DNA from: Porticoccaceae bacterium
GTDB lineage: Bacteria > Pseudomonadota > Gammaproteobacteria > Pseudomonadales > Porticoccaceae
Assembly (NCBI GenBank): GCA_026005035.1
Contig: BPKH01000001.1
Location: forward strand, 395,610-459,609
Length of the DNA: 64,000 nt
Direction: 5' to 3'
Under the pieces are notes generated by a model. That model was not told the origin of the DNA, ran no database searches, and saw only the letters and a list, made by a program, of their open reading frames with translations. Positions within the stretch are counted from its first letter, which is position 1, and the number at the start of each line of letters is the position of its first letter. The position numbers and the translations under genes are program-made. Shown here piece by piece: positions 19,499 through 29,098 of this stretch.

Positions 19499-21015
19499 GC
19501 CCACACCTCCAGGATCTGCCAGTCTGCCGGCAAGCCCCCGGGCTCCCGGTGGGCCTCGTAGGCGGCGGCGACGGCTTCGAGCCGGCGCCGGCCGGTGAGC
19601 CCCGATGGGCGACCGGCGTTGCGGTTGGTGGCACCCAGATCCCGCAGCTCCCGCGCCAGGGCGGCGAAGTCCGGGTAGTGGCGCACCCGGGTGTGCGCGC
19701 GGACCTCGACGCCGTCGAAACCGGCCCGGCGGAGGCCCTCCGCCCACTCGGCGGCGGCGGGGAAGCGGTTGACGTGGACGTGGGCGTCCACCCGCCGCCA
19801 GGCTTCCCGCAGCTGCCAGAGGGTATCCGGCCCCAGGGTGGTGAAGGCAAGCAGGCCACCCGGCCGCAGGGCGCGGCGGATCTCGGCAGACAGGGGCCCG
19901 CGCGGGTCGCACCACTGGAAGGCCAGGTTGGAGACGGCGAGGTCCACACTGGCGTCCGCCAGTGGCAGCGCCTCCGCATCCCCCACCAGCCAGGCGATCT
20001 CCCGGCCGTGGCGATGCGCCGCCGCTTGGGCCATGGGGAAGGCGAGGTCGAGGCCGAGTACCCGCGCCCTGGGAAAGCGCGCGGCGAGCGCCGCCGCCAG
20101 CTGGCCGGTGCCGCACCCCAGATCGACCGCGGCGGCCGGATCGAGCTCCCGGGGCAGTTGCTCGAGCAGGGCGGCGCCCACCTCGCGGTGGAGGACCGCG
20201 GCCGCGTCATAGCGGTCCGCGGCGCGGCCGAAGGCGCGCGCGATCCAAGCCTTGGGCGGCGGGCGCTCGGGCTCGGGGGCGGCGAGAAACGCCCGCAGCC
20301 GCCGCGCCAGGCCGGCGGGATCGGCGAGCGGCAGGGCGTGTCCCCGGCCGGGCAGCAGGGCGCAGCGGGCGCGCGGGGCGAGGCGCGCCAGGGCCGCCGC
20401 GGCCTCTGCTGGCACCAGGCGATCGCCCGCGCCGAACAGGTGCAGCGACGGCTGCGCGAGGGCGGCGAGCTCAGCGCGATTGTCCAGTTCGGCGAGCCAG
20501 TCGAGGGCCTCGAGCCATTCCCGGTGCGGGGCGGGCGACAGGGCGGCCAGCCGTCGTCCGAGCTCCACCTCGGCGGTATCCCCCAGTGCCTGGAGGGCGC
20601 AGAAGCGGCGCTGGCCGGCGGCGGGATCGGCGGCAAAGTCGGCGCGGAAGCGGGCGAAGGTGCGGCGATCGAGCCCGGGCCAATCGTCCTCGGCCAGGAA
20701 GCGGGCGTTGGCGGCCAGCGTCACCACCCGCCCCACCCGTTCGGGATGGCGCGCCGCGAGCCGCACGGCCAGCATCCCCCCCAGGGACCAACCGAGCAGG
20801 TGGGCGCGCGCGGGCAGCCGCGCGGCGAGGTTCTCCAGGGCGGCCTCGAGCCCGCCTCGCCAATGGGGCTCGAGGATCTCCACCGGGAGGAACGCCCCCA
20901 GCGCCTCCACCAGCGGCGCCAGAACGCGCCCGTCGCTGCCCCACCCGGGGATGAGCACCAACGGAATGGCAGCGGCGGCGCCCTCCACCGCCCGCGGAGC
21001 GGTCCAGGCGGTCAT
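19474..21015 (-). CDS. bioC: BioH-BioC fusion: pimeloyl-ACP methyl ester esterase/malonyl-ACP O-methyltransferase
   Basis: This 513-residue protein joins the two enzymes that start and end the methyl-ester route to pimeloyl-ACP. Residues 1-245 are an alpha/beta hydrolase with nucleophile GWSLGG (Ser77), Asp198 in GAGDRL and His226 in GRGHALPL, the BioH triad. After a proline-rich linker (246-254), residues 255-513 are a SAM methyltransferase: the BioC start AFGRAADRYD, the SAM loop VDLGCGTG (297-304) and SNLAFQWCD. BioC methylates malonyl-ACP and BioH removes the methyl group after elongation. The start overlaps the bioF stop by 4 bases, so the genes are coupled. Fusions of this kind are known in some bacteria. 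Confidence 0.93.
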   Translation of the reverse strand: MTAWTAPRAVEGAAAAIPLVLIPGWGSDGRVLAPLVEALGAFLPVEILEPHWRGGLEAALENLAARLPARAHLLGWSLGGMLAVRLAARHPERVGRVVTLAANARFLAEDDWPGLDRRTFARFRADFAADPAAGQRRFCALQALGDTAEVELGRRLAALSPAPHREWLEALDWLAELDNRAELAALAQPSLHLFGAGDRLVPAEAAAALARLAPRARCALLPGRGHALPLADPAGLARRLRAFLAAPEPERPPPKAWIARAFGRAADRYDAAAVLHREVGAALLEQLPRELDPAAAVDLGCGTGQLAAALAARFPRARVLGLDLAFPMAQAAAHRHGREIAWLVGDAEALPLADASVDLAVSNLAFQWCDPRGPLSAEIRRALRPGGLLAFTTLGPDTLWQLREAWRRVDAHVHVNRFPAAAEWAEGLRRAGFDGVEVRAHTRVRHYPDFAALARELRDLGATNRNAGRPSGLTGRRRLEAVAAAYEAHREPGGLPADWQILEVWAWTERAYP

Positions 21016-22199
21016 GTCTCCTCCTCGCCGGGCACCGCGTCGAGAGCCGCGCCCAGGGCTTCCAGCAAGCGGTCCACGTCCTCCTCCCGGTGGGCCGCGC
21101 TCAGGGCGATGCGCAGCCGGGCGGTGCCGCGGGGCACCGTGGGCGGGCGGATGGCGCCCACCAGGATGCCGGCCGCGCGCAGCCGCTCGGCCACCGCCAG
21201 GCAGCGCGCTTCCCCGCCCAGGAGCACCGGCTGGATGGGGGTGGTGGAGTCGGCCAAGGGCACGCCCTGTTGAGCCGCGCCCTGCCGAAAGCGCGCCACC
21301 AGGGCAGAGAGCCGCTCCCGGCGCCAGCCTTCGGCGGCGGCGATGGCCAGCGCCGCGCGGCTGGCGGCCGCCAGGGCGGGCGGATGGGCGGTGGTGTAGA
21401 CGTAGGGCCGCGAAAACTGGATCAGGTAGTCGACGAGCTCGGCGCTGCCCGCCACGAAGGCCCCCGCGGTGCCGAAGGCCTTGCCCAGGGTGCCCACCAG
21501 CACCGGAACGCTGGCGGCGTCGAGGGCGAAGTGCTCCACCACCCCGCGCCCCGTTCGCCCCAAGACGCCGAGGCCGTGGGCGTCGTCCACCACCAGCACA
21601 GCGCCCTGCTGTCGCGCAACCCGCGCGAGTTCCGGCAGCGGCGCCAGGTCGCCGTCCATGCTGAAGACCCCGTCGGTGACCAGCAGCTTCGCCCCCCCCC
21701 GGCCTGCGAGCAGGCGGCCGGCGGCGGCCGCATCCCGGTGGGGATAGCGGCGCAGCCGCGCCCGCGCGAGGAGGGCCCCATCCAGCAGGGAGGCGTGGTT
21801 GAGGCGATCCTCCACCACCAGGTCGCCCGCTCCGGCCAGGGCGGCGATGACGCCCAGATTGGCCTGGAACCCCGAGGAATAGAGGAGCGCGCGCTCCCGG
21901 CCGGTGAAGGCGGCCAGCGCCTCCTCCAGCGCCTGGTGTTCGCGGTGGTGGCCGGCGATCAGGTGAGAGGCACCGGCGCCCACCCCGACGCGGCGCGCCG
22001 CCTCGGCCAGCGCCGCCGCCAGGCGACCGTCGGCGGCAAGGCCCAGGTAGTCGTTGCTGGCAAAGGAGAGATAGGTCCGGTCGCCCAGCCGCAGCCGCAC
22101 CCCCTGGGCGCCGTCCACCACCCAGCGGCTCCGCTCGAGTCCGGCCGCCCGGTGCCGCCGCAGGCGCTCGACGAGCGGCGCCGGCAGCGTCGCGCTCAT
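21012..22199 (-). CDS. bioF: 8-amino-7-oxononanoate synthase
   Basis: BioF condenses pimeloyl-ACP (or -CoA) with alanine using PLP. The 395-residue product has the alpha-oxoamine synthase blocks [34 protein letters not shown] and VVDDAHGLG, and the PLP lysine Lys240 in TLGKAFG. A much longer frame runs on to 24161, but it is antisense to other genes upstream. I start at ATG 22199, which overlaps the bioB stop by 4 bases (ATGA). Confidence 0.96.
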   Translation of the reverse strand: MSATLPAPLVERLRRHRAAGLERSRWVVDGAQGVRLRLGDRTYLSFASNDYLGLAADGRLAAALAEAARRVGVGAGASHLIAGHHREHQALEEALAAFTGRERALLYSSGFQANLGVIAALAGAGDLVVEDRLNHASLLDGALLARARLRRYPHRDAAAAGRLLAGRGGAKLLVTDGVFSMDGDLAPLPELARVARQQGAVLVVDDAHGLGVLGRTGRGVVEHFALDAASVPVLVGTLGKAFGTAGAFVAGSAELVDYLIQFSRPYVYTTAHPPALAAASRAALAIAAAEGWRRERLSALVARFRQGAAQQGVPLADSTTPIQPVLLGGEARCLAVAERLRAAGILVGAIRPPTVPRGTARLRIALSAAHREEDVDRLLEALGAALDAVPGEEET

Positions 22200-23191
22200 G
22201 GTGCGGCGCGGGCCGGCGCGTAGTGGCGCACCGCGTCCTCCGCGGCCGCCACCGGCTTCAGGCCGAGGCGGCGGAAGAGTCGGCGGTCGCGCTCGGCCGC
22301 CGGGTTGGCGGTGGTGAGGAGCCGCTCGCAGTAGAAAATCGAGTTGGCGCCGGCGAGGAAGGCGAGCGCTTGCAACTCGTCGCTCATCTGCTCGCGGCCC
22401 GCGGAGAGGCGAACCCAGGAAGCGGGCATCATGATCCGGGCGGCGGCGATCACCCGCACGAAGTCGAAGGGGTCCACGGGGGGCGCCTCCTCGAGGGGCG
22501 TGCCGGGCACCCGCACCAGCAGGTTGATGGGCACCGATTCGGGATGCTGGGGGAGATTGGCCAGGGCCACCAGCAAGCCGGCGCGATCCTCGGGGGCTTC
22601 GCCCATGCCCACGATCCCGCCGGCGCACACCTTGATGCCGGCCCGGCGCACCGCCTCGAGGGTGGCCAGACGGTCGGCGAAGGTGCGGGTGGTGATGATC
22701 TGGCCGTAGTACTCGGGCGAGGTGTCCAGGTTGTGGTTGTAGTAGTCGAGGCCCGCGGCGGCGAGCTCCCGGGCCTGCTCTTCGCTCAGCATGCCCAGGG
22801 TCATGCAGGTCTCGAGGCCCAGCGCCTTGACCTCCCGCACCATGGCAACGAGCCGTGGCATGTCCTTGGGTCGCGGACTGCGCCAGGCGGCGCCCATGCA
22901 AAACCGCGTCGCGCCCGCCTCCCGCGCCCGCCGCGCCTCGGCCACCACCGCCTCCAGGTCGAGGAGCGGCTCGCGCGCCAACCCCGTGTCGTAGTGGGCG
23001 CTCTGGGGACAGTACTTGCAGTCCTCGGGACAGGCACCGGTCTTGATCGACAGGAGGGTGGAGAGCTGCACCTCGGTGGGGTCGAAGTGCTGGCGGTGGA
23101 CCTCCTGGGCGCGGAACAGCAGTTCGGGCAATGGGCTGGCGAGGAGGGCGAGGGCCTCCTCCCGGGTCCAATCGTGGCGGGTGGCGGGCAT
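22196..23191 (-). CDS. bioB: Biotin synthase
   Basis: BioB is the radical-SAM enzyme that inserts sulfur into dethiobiotin. The 331-residue product has the 4Fe-4S motif CPEDCKYC (Cys54, Cys58, Cys61), [10 protein letters not shown], and GGIVGMGE. The 2Fe-2S ligands would be in segments such as RFCMGAAWR and ETCMTLG. It is the first gene of the bioB-bioF-bioHC-bioD unit; the divergent comF starts 105 bp away. No BirA box is obvious to me in that gap. Confidence 0.96.
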   Translation of the reverse strand: MPATRHDWTREEALALLASPLPELLFRAQEVHRQHFDPTEVQLSTLLSIKTGACPEDCKYCPQSAHYDTGLAREPLLDLEAVVAEARRAREAGATRFCMGAAWRSPRPKDMPRLVAMVREVKALGLETCMTLGMLSEEQARELAAAGLDYYNHNLDTSPEYYGQIITTRTFADRLATLEAVRRAGIKVCAGGIVGMGEAPEDRAGLLVALANLPQHPESVPINLLVRVPGTPLEEAPPVDPFDFVRVIAAARIMMPASWVRLSAGREQMSDELQALAFLAGANSIFYCERLLTTANPAAERDRRLFRRLGLKPVAAAEDAVRHYAPARAAP

Positions 23192-23295
23192 GGCGTCCTC
23201 TGGTCGACGGCGGCGTTCGGGCGCACAATCTACGAAGCCCGCGCCTGCCCGTCAACCTGGGAGGCGCGGGCAGGTTGACGGAAAGTGGTCGGGCG

Positions 23296-24057
23296 ATGGG
23301 ACTCGCGGCGCTCCTCTTCCCCCTGCGCTGTGTGCGCTGCGGCGCGGACGCCGCCGAGCTGCCCCTCTGTCCGCCCTGCGCCGCCGAGTTGCCCCACCTG
23401 GAAAGCGCCTGCCCGCGCTGCGCCGAGCCCCTCCCCAGGACCGGCGTCTGCGGGCGCTGCCTGGCCGAGCCGCCCCCTTTCGTCCGGGTGCTCGCGCCCT
23501 TTCTCCTCGCAGCCCCCGTGGCCGACTGGATCCTCGGCCTCAAGGAAGGGGGCCAGCTCCACCTGGGCGCGCTCCTGGGAGGTCTGCTCGCCCGCCACGT
23601 CGATCGCTGCGGAACGGCGGTGGACGCCCTCGTCCCCGTGCCCCTCCACTGGCGGCGCCGCCTGCGGCGCGGCTTCAACCAGTCGCTGGAGATCGCCCGC
23701 AGCGCCGGCCGCCATCTGGACGTCCCGGTGCGCCCGCGCTGGCTCGCCCGCGTCCGGCCCGGCCCCGACCAGCGCCGGCTGCCCCTCGCCCAGCGCGCCG
23801 CGAGCGTGCACCGCGCCTTTCGCGCCTCCGACCGGGTCGCCGGACTGCGCATCGCCCTGGTGGACGACGTGGTGACCACGACGGCCACCGCCCGCGCCGC
23901 CACCGCCGCCCTGCTCGCCGCCGGCGCCGCCGCGGTGGAAGTCTGGGCGGTGGCGCGCACCGCCCTGGAAAACGGGCCCTCAGCCGGGAATAATGGGCTT
24001 TTCGCGAGGAGAGCGCCGTGGCCGAACCCTGTCTCGCCGACCTCTGGCAAATCCTGA
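23296..24057 (+). CDS. comF: ComF family protein (phosphoribosyltransferase-like)
   Basis: The 253-residue product has an N-terminal pair of cysteine clusters (CVRCG...CPPC and CPRC...CGRC) and a phosphoribosyltransferase fold with VPVPLHWRRRLRRGFNQS and the PRPP loop VALVDDVVTTTAT. The family is tied to DNA uptake (ComFC) and, in gammaproteobacteria, sits next to bioB. The start follows the bio promoter region. The C terminus runs about 30 residues past the usual VARTA end and overlaps cysE by 40 bp, which is unusual and could reflect a lost stop codon or a frame error. Confidence 0.85.
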   Translation: MGLAALLFPLRCVRCGADAAELPLCPPCAAELPHLESACPRCAEPLPRTGVCGRCLAEPPPFVRVLAPFLLAAPVADWILGLKEGGQLHLGALLGGLLARHVDRCGTAVDALVPVPLHWRRRLRRGFNQSLEIARSAGRHLDVPVRPRWLARVRPGPDQRRLPLAQRAASVHRAFRASDRVAGLRIALVDDVVTTTATARAATAALLAAGAAAVEVWAVARTALENGPSAGNNGLFARRAPWPNPVSPTSGKS

Positions 24058-24816
24058 CCGATGAGACCCGGCGGCGGGTGGAAGAAGAACCCGCCCTGGC
24101 GAGCTTTCTCCACGCCACCATCCTCAACCACCGCGACATGGCGGCGGCCCTCAGCTTCCACCTGGCGAGCAAGCTCGGCTCGGAGGTGATCCCCCCGCTG
24201 GTGCTGCGTGAGGTGTTCGACGAGGGTTTCGCCGCCGAACCGGCGATCATCGACGCCGCCCGCTGCGACATCGTCGCCACCCGCCAGCGGGACCCCGGCC
24301 TGCCTCGACTACCTCACCCCCTTCCTCTACTACAAGGGCTTCCACGCTCTGGAGGCGCATCGGGTCGCCCACTGGCTCTGGAACCACGGCCGGCGCGCCC
24401 TGGCGCTGGTGTTGCAAAACCGGATCAGCACGGTGTTCGGGGTGGACATCCACCCGGCGGCGCGGATCGGCAAGGGGGTGATGCTCGACCACGCCACCGG
24501 CATCGTGGTGGGGGAGACGGCGGTGGTGGAGGACTGCGTGTCGCTGATGCAAGGCGTGACCCTGGGCGGCACCGGCAAGGAGAGCGGCGACCGCCACCCC
24601 AAGATCCGCCGCGGCGTGCTCCTCGGTCCGGGCGTGAAGGTGCTCGGCAACATCGAGGTGGGGGAGGGGGCAAAGGTGGTGGCGGGCAGCGTGGTGCTCA
24701 AACCGGTGCCCCCCCACAGCGTGGTGGCGGGGATCCCCGCCCGCGTGGTGGGCACCACCCGGGAGGCGCCGGCGGAAGCCATGGATCAGGGTCTGTTGGG
24801 TTGCGCGGGCGACTGA
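24018..24816 (+). CDS. cysE: Serine O-acetyltransferase, frame disrupted by one extra base
   Basis: CysE makes O-acetylserine from serine and acetyl-CoA, the first committed step of cysteine synthesis. The N-terminal helical part (PALASFLHATILNH, VIDAA-like AIIDAARCDIVA) runs in one frame from a GTG with a GCGAGGAGAG ribosome binding site. At RQRDP the sequence GACCCCGGCC shifts the frame. With one C fewer it reads RDPACLDYLTPF, and the hexapeptide domain follows: IHPAARIGKG, DHATGIVVGE, GGTGKESGDRHPK. The extra C is in 24293-24296. Corrected length is 265 residues, normal for CysE. Mutation or sequencing error cannot be told apart here. Confidence 0.88.
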
Positions 24817-25767
24817 TCAAGCGAAGGGGATCACCTCCCCCAAATCGGCGGCGCCGAAGAGCCTCATGAGCAGCCGGTCGACCCCCAGGGCCACCCCGGA
24901 ACAGTCGGGCAGCCCGGCGCGCAGGGCCGACAGCAGCTGTTCGTCCACCGGAATCTCCGGTTTTCCGAGCGCGCGCCGGCGGGCGTTGTCGGCGGCGAAA
25001 CGGGCCGCCTGCTCGGCGGCGTCGGCCAGCTCGTAGTAACCATTGGCGAGCTCCAACCCGTCCCAGTAGAGTTCGAAGCGGCGGGCTACGGTGCGACCCC
25101 GGGCGTCCCGCTCCAGGCGGGCGAGGGCCGCCTGGCAGGCGGGGTAGGAGACCACGAAGGCGAGCCCCGCCGGCAGGCGGGGCTCGACGCGCAGGGCAAA
25201 GAGCAGCTCCAAAAGGGTGCTGCGTGCCTCCCCCGCCCAGTCGCCGCCGGCCACCTCGGCCGCCGCCGCGGCGAGCAGCGCAAGGGGCGCTCCGTGGGGA
25301 TCGAGGCCGGTGGCGGCGGCGAAGGCGTCGCCGTAGTCGAGGGTGGTCACGGGGATGGCGCGGCCGGCGAGCCGCTCCACCAGCTCCACCACCTCGGCCA
25401 TCAGCGCCTCCTCCTGCCAGCCCGGGCGGTACCACTCGAGGAGGGTGAACTCCCGGCGGTGGCGCGCCCCGTGCTCGCCGCCGCGGAATGCGCGGGTGAG
25501 GGCGTAGACCGGGCCCACCCCTTGGGCGAGCAGGCGCTTGAGGTAGTGCTCCGGCGAGGTCTGGAGGTAGAGGGTCGCGCCGTCCACCTCCACGGCGATG
25601 GGCTCCAGGGCCGGATCGGTGGCGGCCGCCTCGCCGAGGAGGGGCACGTCCACCTCGAGCACCCCCCGCTCGGCGAAAAAGGCGCGGATCTGGGCCAATG
25701 CCCGCGCCCGCCGCCTCAAGACCTCGCCCGCGGCGCGCGAGCGCCAATCACTCTCTGGCGCGGCCAA
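24817..25767 (-). CDS. epmA: EF-P--(R)-beta-lysine ligase EpmA (PoxA/GenX)
   Basis: EpmA is a short LysRS-like enzyme (no anticodon-binding domain) that attaches beta-lysine to Lys34 of EF-P. The 316-residue product has class II motifs: [14 protein letters not shown] and [20 protein letters not shown] (motif 2), and [11 protein letters not shown] (motif 3). It overlaps the 3' end of efp by 20 bp on the same strand, so the enzyme and its target are co-transcribed. With epmB across the divergent gap, the modification path is complete apart from the hydroxylase EpmC, which I do not see here. Confidence 0.95.
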   Translation of the reverse strand: MAAPESDWRSRAAGEVLRRRARALAQIRAFFAERGVLEVDVPLLGEAAATDPALEPIAVEVDGATLYLQTSPEHYLKRLLAQGVGPVYALTRAFRGGEHGARHRREFTLLEWYRPGWQEEALMAEVVELVERLAGRAIPVTTLDYGDAFAAATGLDPHGAPLALLAAAAAEVAGGDWAGEARSTLLELLFALRVEPRLPAGLAFVVSYPACQAALARLERDARGRTVARRFELYWDGLELANGYYELADAAEQAARFAADNARRRALGKPEIPVDEQLLSALRAGLPDCSGVALGVDRLLMRLFGAADLGEVIPFA

Positions 25768-26317
25768 GGTACTCGCCGGTGCGGGTGTCGACGCGGATCA
25801 CGTCTCCCACCTCGACGAACAGGGGCACCTTGACCACCGCGCCGGTGGACAGGGTGGCCGGCTTGCTGCCCCCCTGGGCGGTGTCCCCCCGCACCCCGGG
25901 GTCGGTCTCCACCACCTCGAGTTCCACGTGGTTGGGCGGCGTCACCGACAGGGGCTGGCCGTTGAACAGAGTCACGGTGCACAAGTCCTGCTCCCGCAGC
26001 CACTGGGCGGCCTCGCCCACCGCCTTGCGGTCCGCCTGGTGCTGCTCGAAGGTGTCCGGCTCCATGAAGTACCAGAACTCGCCGTCGCTGTAGAGGTACT
26101 GCATCTCCCGCTCGACCACGTCGGCGGCCTCCAGGCTTTCGCCGGACTTGAAGGTGCGCTCCCAGACCCTGCCGGTGCGCAGGTTGCGCAGCTTCACCCG
26201 GTTGAAGGCCTGCCCCTTGCCCGGTTTGACGAATTCGTTTTCGAGGATGGTGCAGGGATCGCCGTCGAGCATCACCTTCAGTCCGGCGCGGAATTCGTTG
26301 GTAGAATAGCTGGGCAT
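25748..26317 (-). CDS. efp: Translation elongation factor P
   Basis: EF-P relieves ribosome stalling at polyproline. The 189-residue protein has the three-domain length of the family. The modified loop is [11 protein letters not shown], with Lys34 in the E. coli-type context that EpmA and EpmB modify. It starts 40 bp from the divergent epmB. Clients in this window could include the proline-rich stretch of the lipoprotein at 2255 (inference). Confidence 0.97.
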   Translation of the reverse strand: MPSYSTNEFRAGLKVMLDGDPCTILENEFVKPGKGQAFNRVKLRNLRTGRVWERTFKSGESLEAADVVEREMQYLYSDGEFWYFMEPDTFEQHQADRKAVGEAAQWLREQDLCTVTLFNGQPLSVTPPNHVELEVVETDPGVRGDTAQGGSKPATLSTGAVVKVPLFVEVGDVIRVDTRTGEYLGRARE

Positions 26318-26357
26318 CGTCTCTCTCTTCGCTCACCGGGGTCGCGCGGGGGCCGCC

Positions 26358-27368
26358 ATGATAGCGCAAAGGGCCGCTGCGGTGCAGACGGCGCCGTGGA
26401 AGATCGAGCTGCGCCGCGCGGTGACCGGGGTCGCCGAGCTGTTGCGCCTGCTGGACCTCGACCCCGCCGAACTCGACCCGCCACCCCGTGAGGATCCGCG
26501 CTTTCCCTTGCGAGTACCCCTGTCCTACGTGCGCCGCATGCGCCGCGGCGATCCCCGGGACCCCCTGCTCCTCCAGGTGCTGCCCACCGCCGCGGAGCAA
26601 GCGGAGATGGCGGGCTTCGTCCCCGACCCCTTGGCCGAACGGTCCCACAACCCACGTCCAGGGGTGATCCACAAGTACCGCGCCCGGGTGCTGCTTCTGG
26701 TCACCGGCGCCTGCGCCGTCCACTGCCGCTACTGCTTTCGCCGCCACTTCCCCTACGGCGACAACGCCCTCGCCGGACCCGCCCTGGAGGCGGCGCTGGC
26801 CTACCTGGCCGAGGATTCCTCGATCCGGGAAGTGATCCTGAGCGGCGGCGACCCCTTGGCGGCCGCCGACGGCCACCTGGCGCGCCTGCTCGAGGCCCTG
26901 GAAGCCATTCCCCACCTGGTGCGCCTGCGCGTCCACACCCGCCTGCCGGTGGTGTTGCCCGCCCGGCTGGACGAGTCCCTGGCCGCGCTCCTCGGCAACA
27001 CCCGGTTCGCCACCACGGTGGTGCTGCACGCCAACCACCCCAACGAGGTGGACGACGAGCTGGCCCGGGGCGTGCGCCTGCTGCGGGAAACGGGGATCCA
27101 CGTCCTCAACCAGAGCGTGCTGCTCGCCCGCGTCAACGACGACGCGGCGATTCTCGCCGAGCTCTCCGAGCGGCTGTTCGCCGCCGGCGTCCTCCCCTAT
27201 TACCTGCACCTGCTCGACCCGGTGGCCGGCGCCCACCATTTCGCGGTGGCCGAAGGGCGAGCGCGCGCCCTCTATCGGGAGCTCCAGGCCGCGCTGCCCG
27301 GCTATCTGGTGCCCCGCCTGGTGCGGGAACTGCCCGGGCGGCCCGCCAAGACGCTGATCGCCCCCTGA
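26358..27368 (+). CDS. epmB: EF-P beta-lysylation protein EpmB (lysine 2,3-aminomutase-like)
   Basis: EpmB is a radical-SAM, PLP-dependent enzyme that turns L-alpha-lysine into (R)-beta-lysine for EF-P. The 336-residue product has the cluster motif CAVHCRYC (Cys119, Cys123, Cys126) preceded by VLLLVTGA, and the blocks REVILSGGDPLA and LNQSVLLARVND. A PLP lysine is expected near the C terminus (PGRPAKTL). The efp and epmB promoters must share the 40-bp divergent gap. Confidence 0.95.
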   Translation: MIAQRAAAVQTAPWKIELRRAVTGVAELLRLLDLDPAELDPPPREDPRFPLRVPLSYVRRMRRGDPRDPLLLQVLPTAAEQAEMAGFVPDPLAERSHNPRPGVIHKYRARVLLLVTGACAVHCRYCFRRHFPYGDNALAGPALEAALAYLAEDSSIREVILSGGDPLAAADGHLARLLEALEAIPHLVRLRVHTRLPVVLPARLDESLAALLGNTRFATTVVLHANHPNEVDDELARGVRLLRETGIHVLNQSVLLARVNDDAAILAELSERLFAAGVLPYYLHLLDPVAGAHHFAVAEGRARALYRELQAALPGYLVPRLVRELPGRPAKTLIAP

Positions 27369-27434
27369 CCGCCCCTCGTGGCGCGGCGGCGCGCGGCGCG
27401 GCACAATGGCGAAAAACCCGGGGGAGAGGAAGAG

Positions 27435-29045
27435 GTGAACGACCCGCGCCGCGACACCGCCTGGTTCAAGGCTCAGCTGGCCGTCGCCGAGCGCGACCGG
27501 GAAGCCCTGAGTCTCGGGGAAGCCAACCCCGCCGCCGTGCGCGCACTCCTCGAGTCCCTCCCCCCCGGGGACACCACCGCCCTGGCCCAAACCCTCTACC
27601 GGCTGCTGCCGGAGATCGCCTCCCTCAAGGCGAGCCCCGGGCGGGTGCTGGCGCTTCTTGCCGCAGCCCGCCCAGCGGTGAGGCAGGCCGCGCGCCACCT
27701 CGGCGCGGATCAGCCGGTCACGCCGGAAGCGGCCCGCCGCTTCTCCCTGGCGGCGGCGCTGCTGCGCCACCTGGCCCGCGGGTACCAGACGGTACTCGCC
27801 GCCGCCTGCGACCTGCCCGCCACCGCCCCCACAGTCCTGGCAGAGGCCGCCCGGGGCGCCGCGGCGACGCTCGCCGAGCTGCTCGCGCTCGCTTGGCACA
27901 ACTACGTCGATCCGCCCCCGGGATGCTGGTTACAGCTCCACGCCACCTACGCCCTGGCGCACCACAAGGGGGTGGAAAAGGCGGTCGCCGAAGGCACGCC
28001 CGGCACCCGCTCCGCCCACAGCCACTACCTGGAAGCGCTCCTCGTCGCCGCCGCCGATCCCTACCGCTACCCGCCCCCGGATCTCGAGGCCCTGCGCACC
28101 TTCGTGGCGCGCGCCGGCAGCCGCGCCGACTTCCACCCCGAGGAAGGGCTGTTCGTGGTCGACCCCACCGCGGACGAGGGGCCCAACTACCCCTTCCGCC
28201 TGCAGCGGCTCGGGGAGCACCAGTTCCACCTGCGCACCCAACGGCTCGCCCGCCATCTCGAACAACAGCTCGCCGCCGGTTCCCTGGAGGTCCTCGACGA
28301 GCGGCTCGCCCGCGACCTGATCCGCCGCTGGTCCCAAGAGGTGGCCAAGCGGGAAGCTCCCCTGCCGGACGACTCCCCGGCCACCCTCACCCTGGGGTTG
28401 AGCCATATCCACCGCCACCTGAGCCGCAGCCGCAACCTGGAGGAGTTCCTGCGCAAGACCGGACACGGCCGGGATCGGGAGCTGGCCCGGCTGGCCATCG
28501 TCGAGGAAGAGCGCGACCACCACGACCTCTTTCTGCGCCGCACCCTGGGGAAGTTTCCCACCGCCGCCGCACCTCCATTGCCAACGCCCGCCGGGCGGCC
28601 GCTGCGCCGCTATCCCGCGCGCCGCCTCGAAACCAGCGCCCACGGCGCCCGCTTCGCTTTTCGCGCCCCGGAGGAGACCCTGACGGCGGGCGAGATCGTG
28701 CTGGTGGAGCCCCAACCCGGCCCCCATTGGCAGCTGGGTTTGGTGCGCTGGAACCGCATCACGCGCTCCCTGGAGCGCATCCTGGGGGTGGAATACCTGG
28801 CGGAATTCGCCGTCCCCGTCGCCATCGTCCGGGGATCGGGGGACCGCGACGAACCCCTCTTCCCCGCCCTCCTCTTCGCCCACGGCCGCGGCAGGCGGGT
28901 GGTGTTGCCCTCCCTCGCCTTCCACCCCCACGAGCCGGTGATCCTGATCGACGCCTCCGGCCGCAGGCCTGCCCAGCTGGGCGCCCGGGTCGAGGCCACC
29001 TTCCACGTCTCGGTGTTCGAGCTCCACGAGTCGCCCGCCGGGTAA
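27435..29045 (+). CDS. PilZ-like domain protein upstream of the FimX-like gene
   Basis: This 536-residue protein is of uncertain function. Residues 1-380 are largely helical, Ala/Leu/Arg-rich, with no motif I recognise. Residues 385-500 resemble a PilZ c-di-GMP domain: RYPAR (392-396) fits RxxxR, SAHGARF (401-407) fits the S-x-x-G step of D/NxSxxG although the D/N position is Glu399, and LGLVRWNR and LGVEYLA match later strands. A GTG at 27378 would add 19 residues; I prefer GTG 27435, with GGGGAGAGGA six bases upstream. It stands directly before the FimX-like gene, so a joint role in c-di-GMP control of pili is an inference. Confidence 0.6.
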   Translation: MNDPRRDTAWFKAQLAVAERDREALSLGEANPAAVRALLESLPPGDTTALAQTLYRLLPEIASLKASPGRVLALLAAARPAVRQAARHLGADQPVTPEAARRFSLAAALLRHLARGYQTVLAAACDLPATAPTVLAEAARGAAATLAELLALAWHNYVDPPPGCWLQLHATYALAHHKGVEKAVAEGTPGTRSAHSHYLEALLVAAADPYRYPPPDLEALRTFVARAGSRADFHPEEGLFVVDPTADEGPNYPFRLQRLGEHQFHLRTQRLARHLEQQLAAGSLEVLDERLARDLIRRWSQEVAKREAPLPDDSPATLTLGLSHIHRHLSRSRNLEEFLRKTGHGRDRELARLAIVEEERDHHDLFLRRTLGKFPTAAAPPLPTPAGRPLRRYPARRLETSAHGARFAFRAPEETLTAGEIVLVEPQPGPHWQLGLVRWNRITRSLERILGVEYLAEFAVPVAIVRGSGDRDEPLFPALLFAHGRGRRVVLPSLAFHPHEPVILIDASGRRPAQLGARVEATFHVSVFELHESPAG

Positions 29046-29060
29046 GCCCGGCCGGACCGC

Positions 29061-29066
29061 TATAAT
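29061..29066 (+). promoter_or_regulatory. Candidate minus-10 box of the FimX-like gene
   Basis: A perfect TATAAT stands 32 bp before the start codon in the short gap after the PilZ-like gene. No convincing minus-35 is present at 16-18 bp. It could give the FimX-like gene its own transcript in addition to read-through. Confidence 0.4.
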
Positions 29067-29098
29067 CCGACCGGTCGCAACGCGCGGGAGAGAGGACA

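Noticed and set aside
22200-24161. N-terminal extension of the bioF frame up to 24161
   Set aside because: This part overlaps bioB in another frame and comF on the other strand and shows no family sequence; BioF itself starts at 22199.
24294-24869. Read-through frame of cysE after the frameshift
   Set aside because: The residues are Gly/Arg-rich and unrelated to CysE, while the other frame continues the conserved hexapeptide domain.
27378-27434. Upstream GTG start for the PilZ-like protein
   Set aside because: The extra 19 residues are Arg/Gly/Glu-rich and include the ribosome binding site of the downstream GTG.
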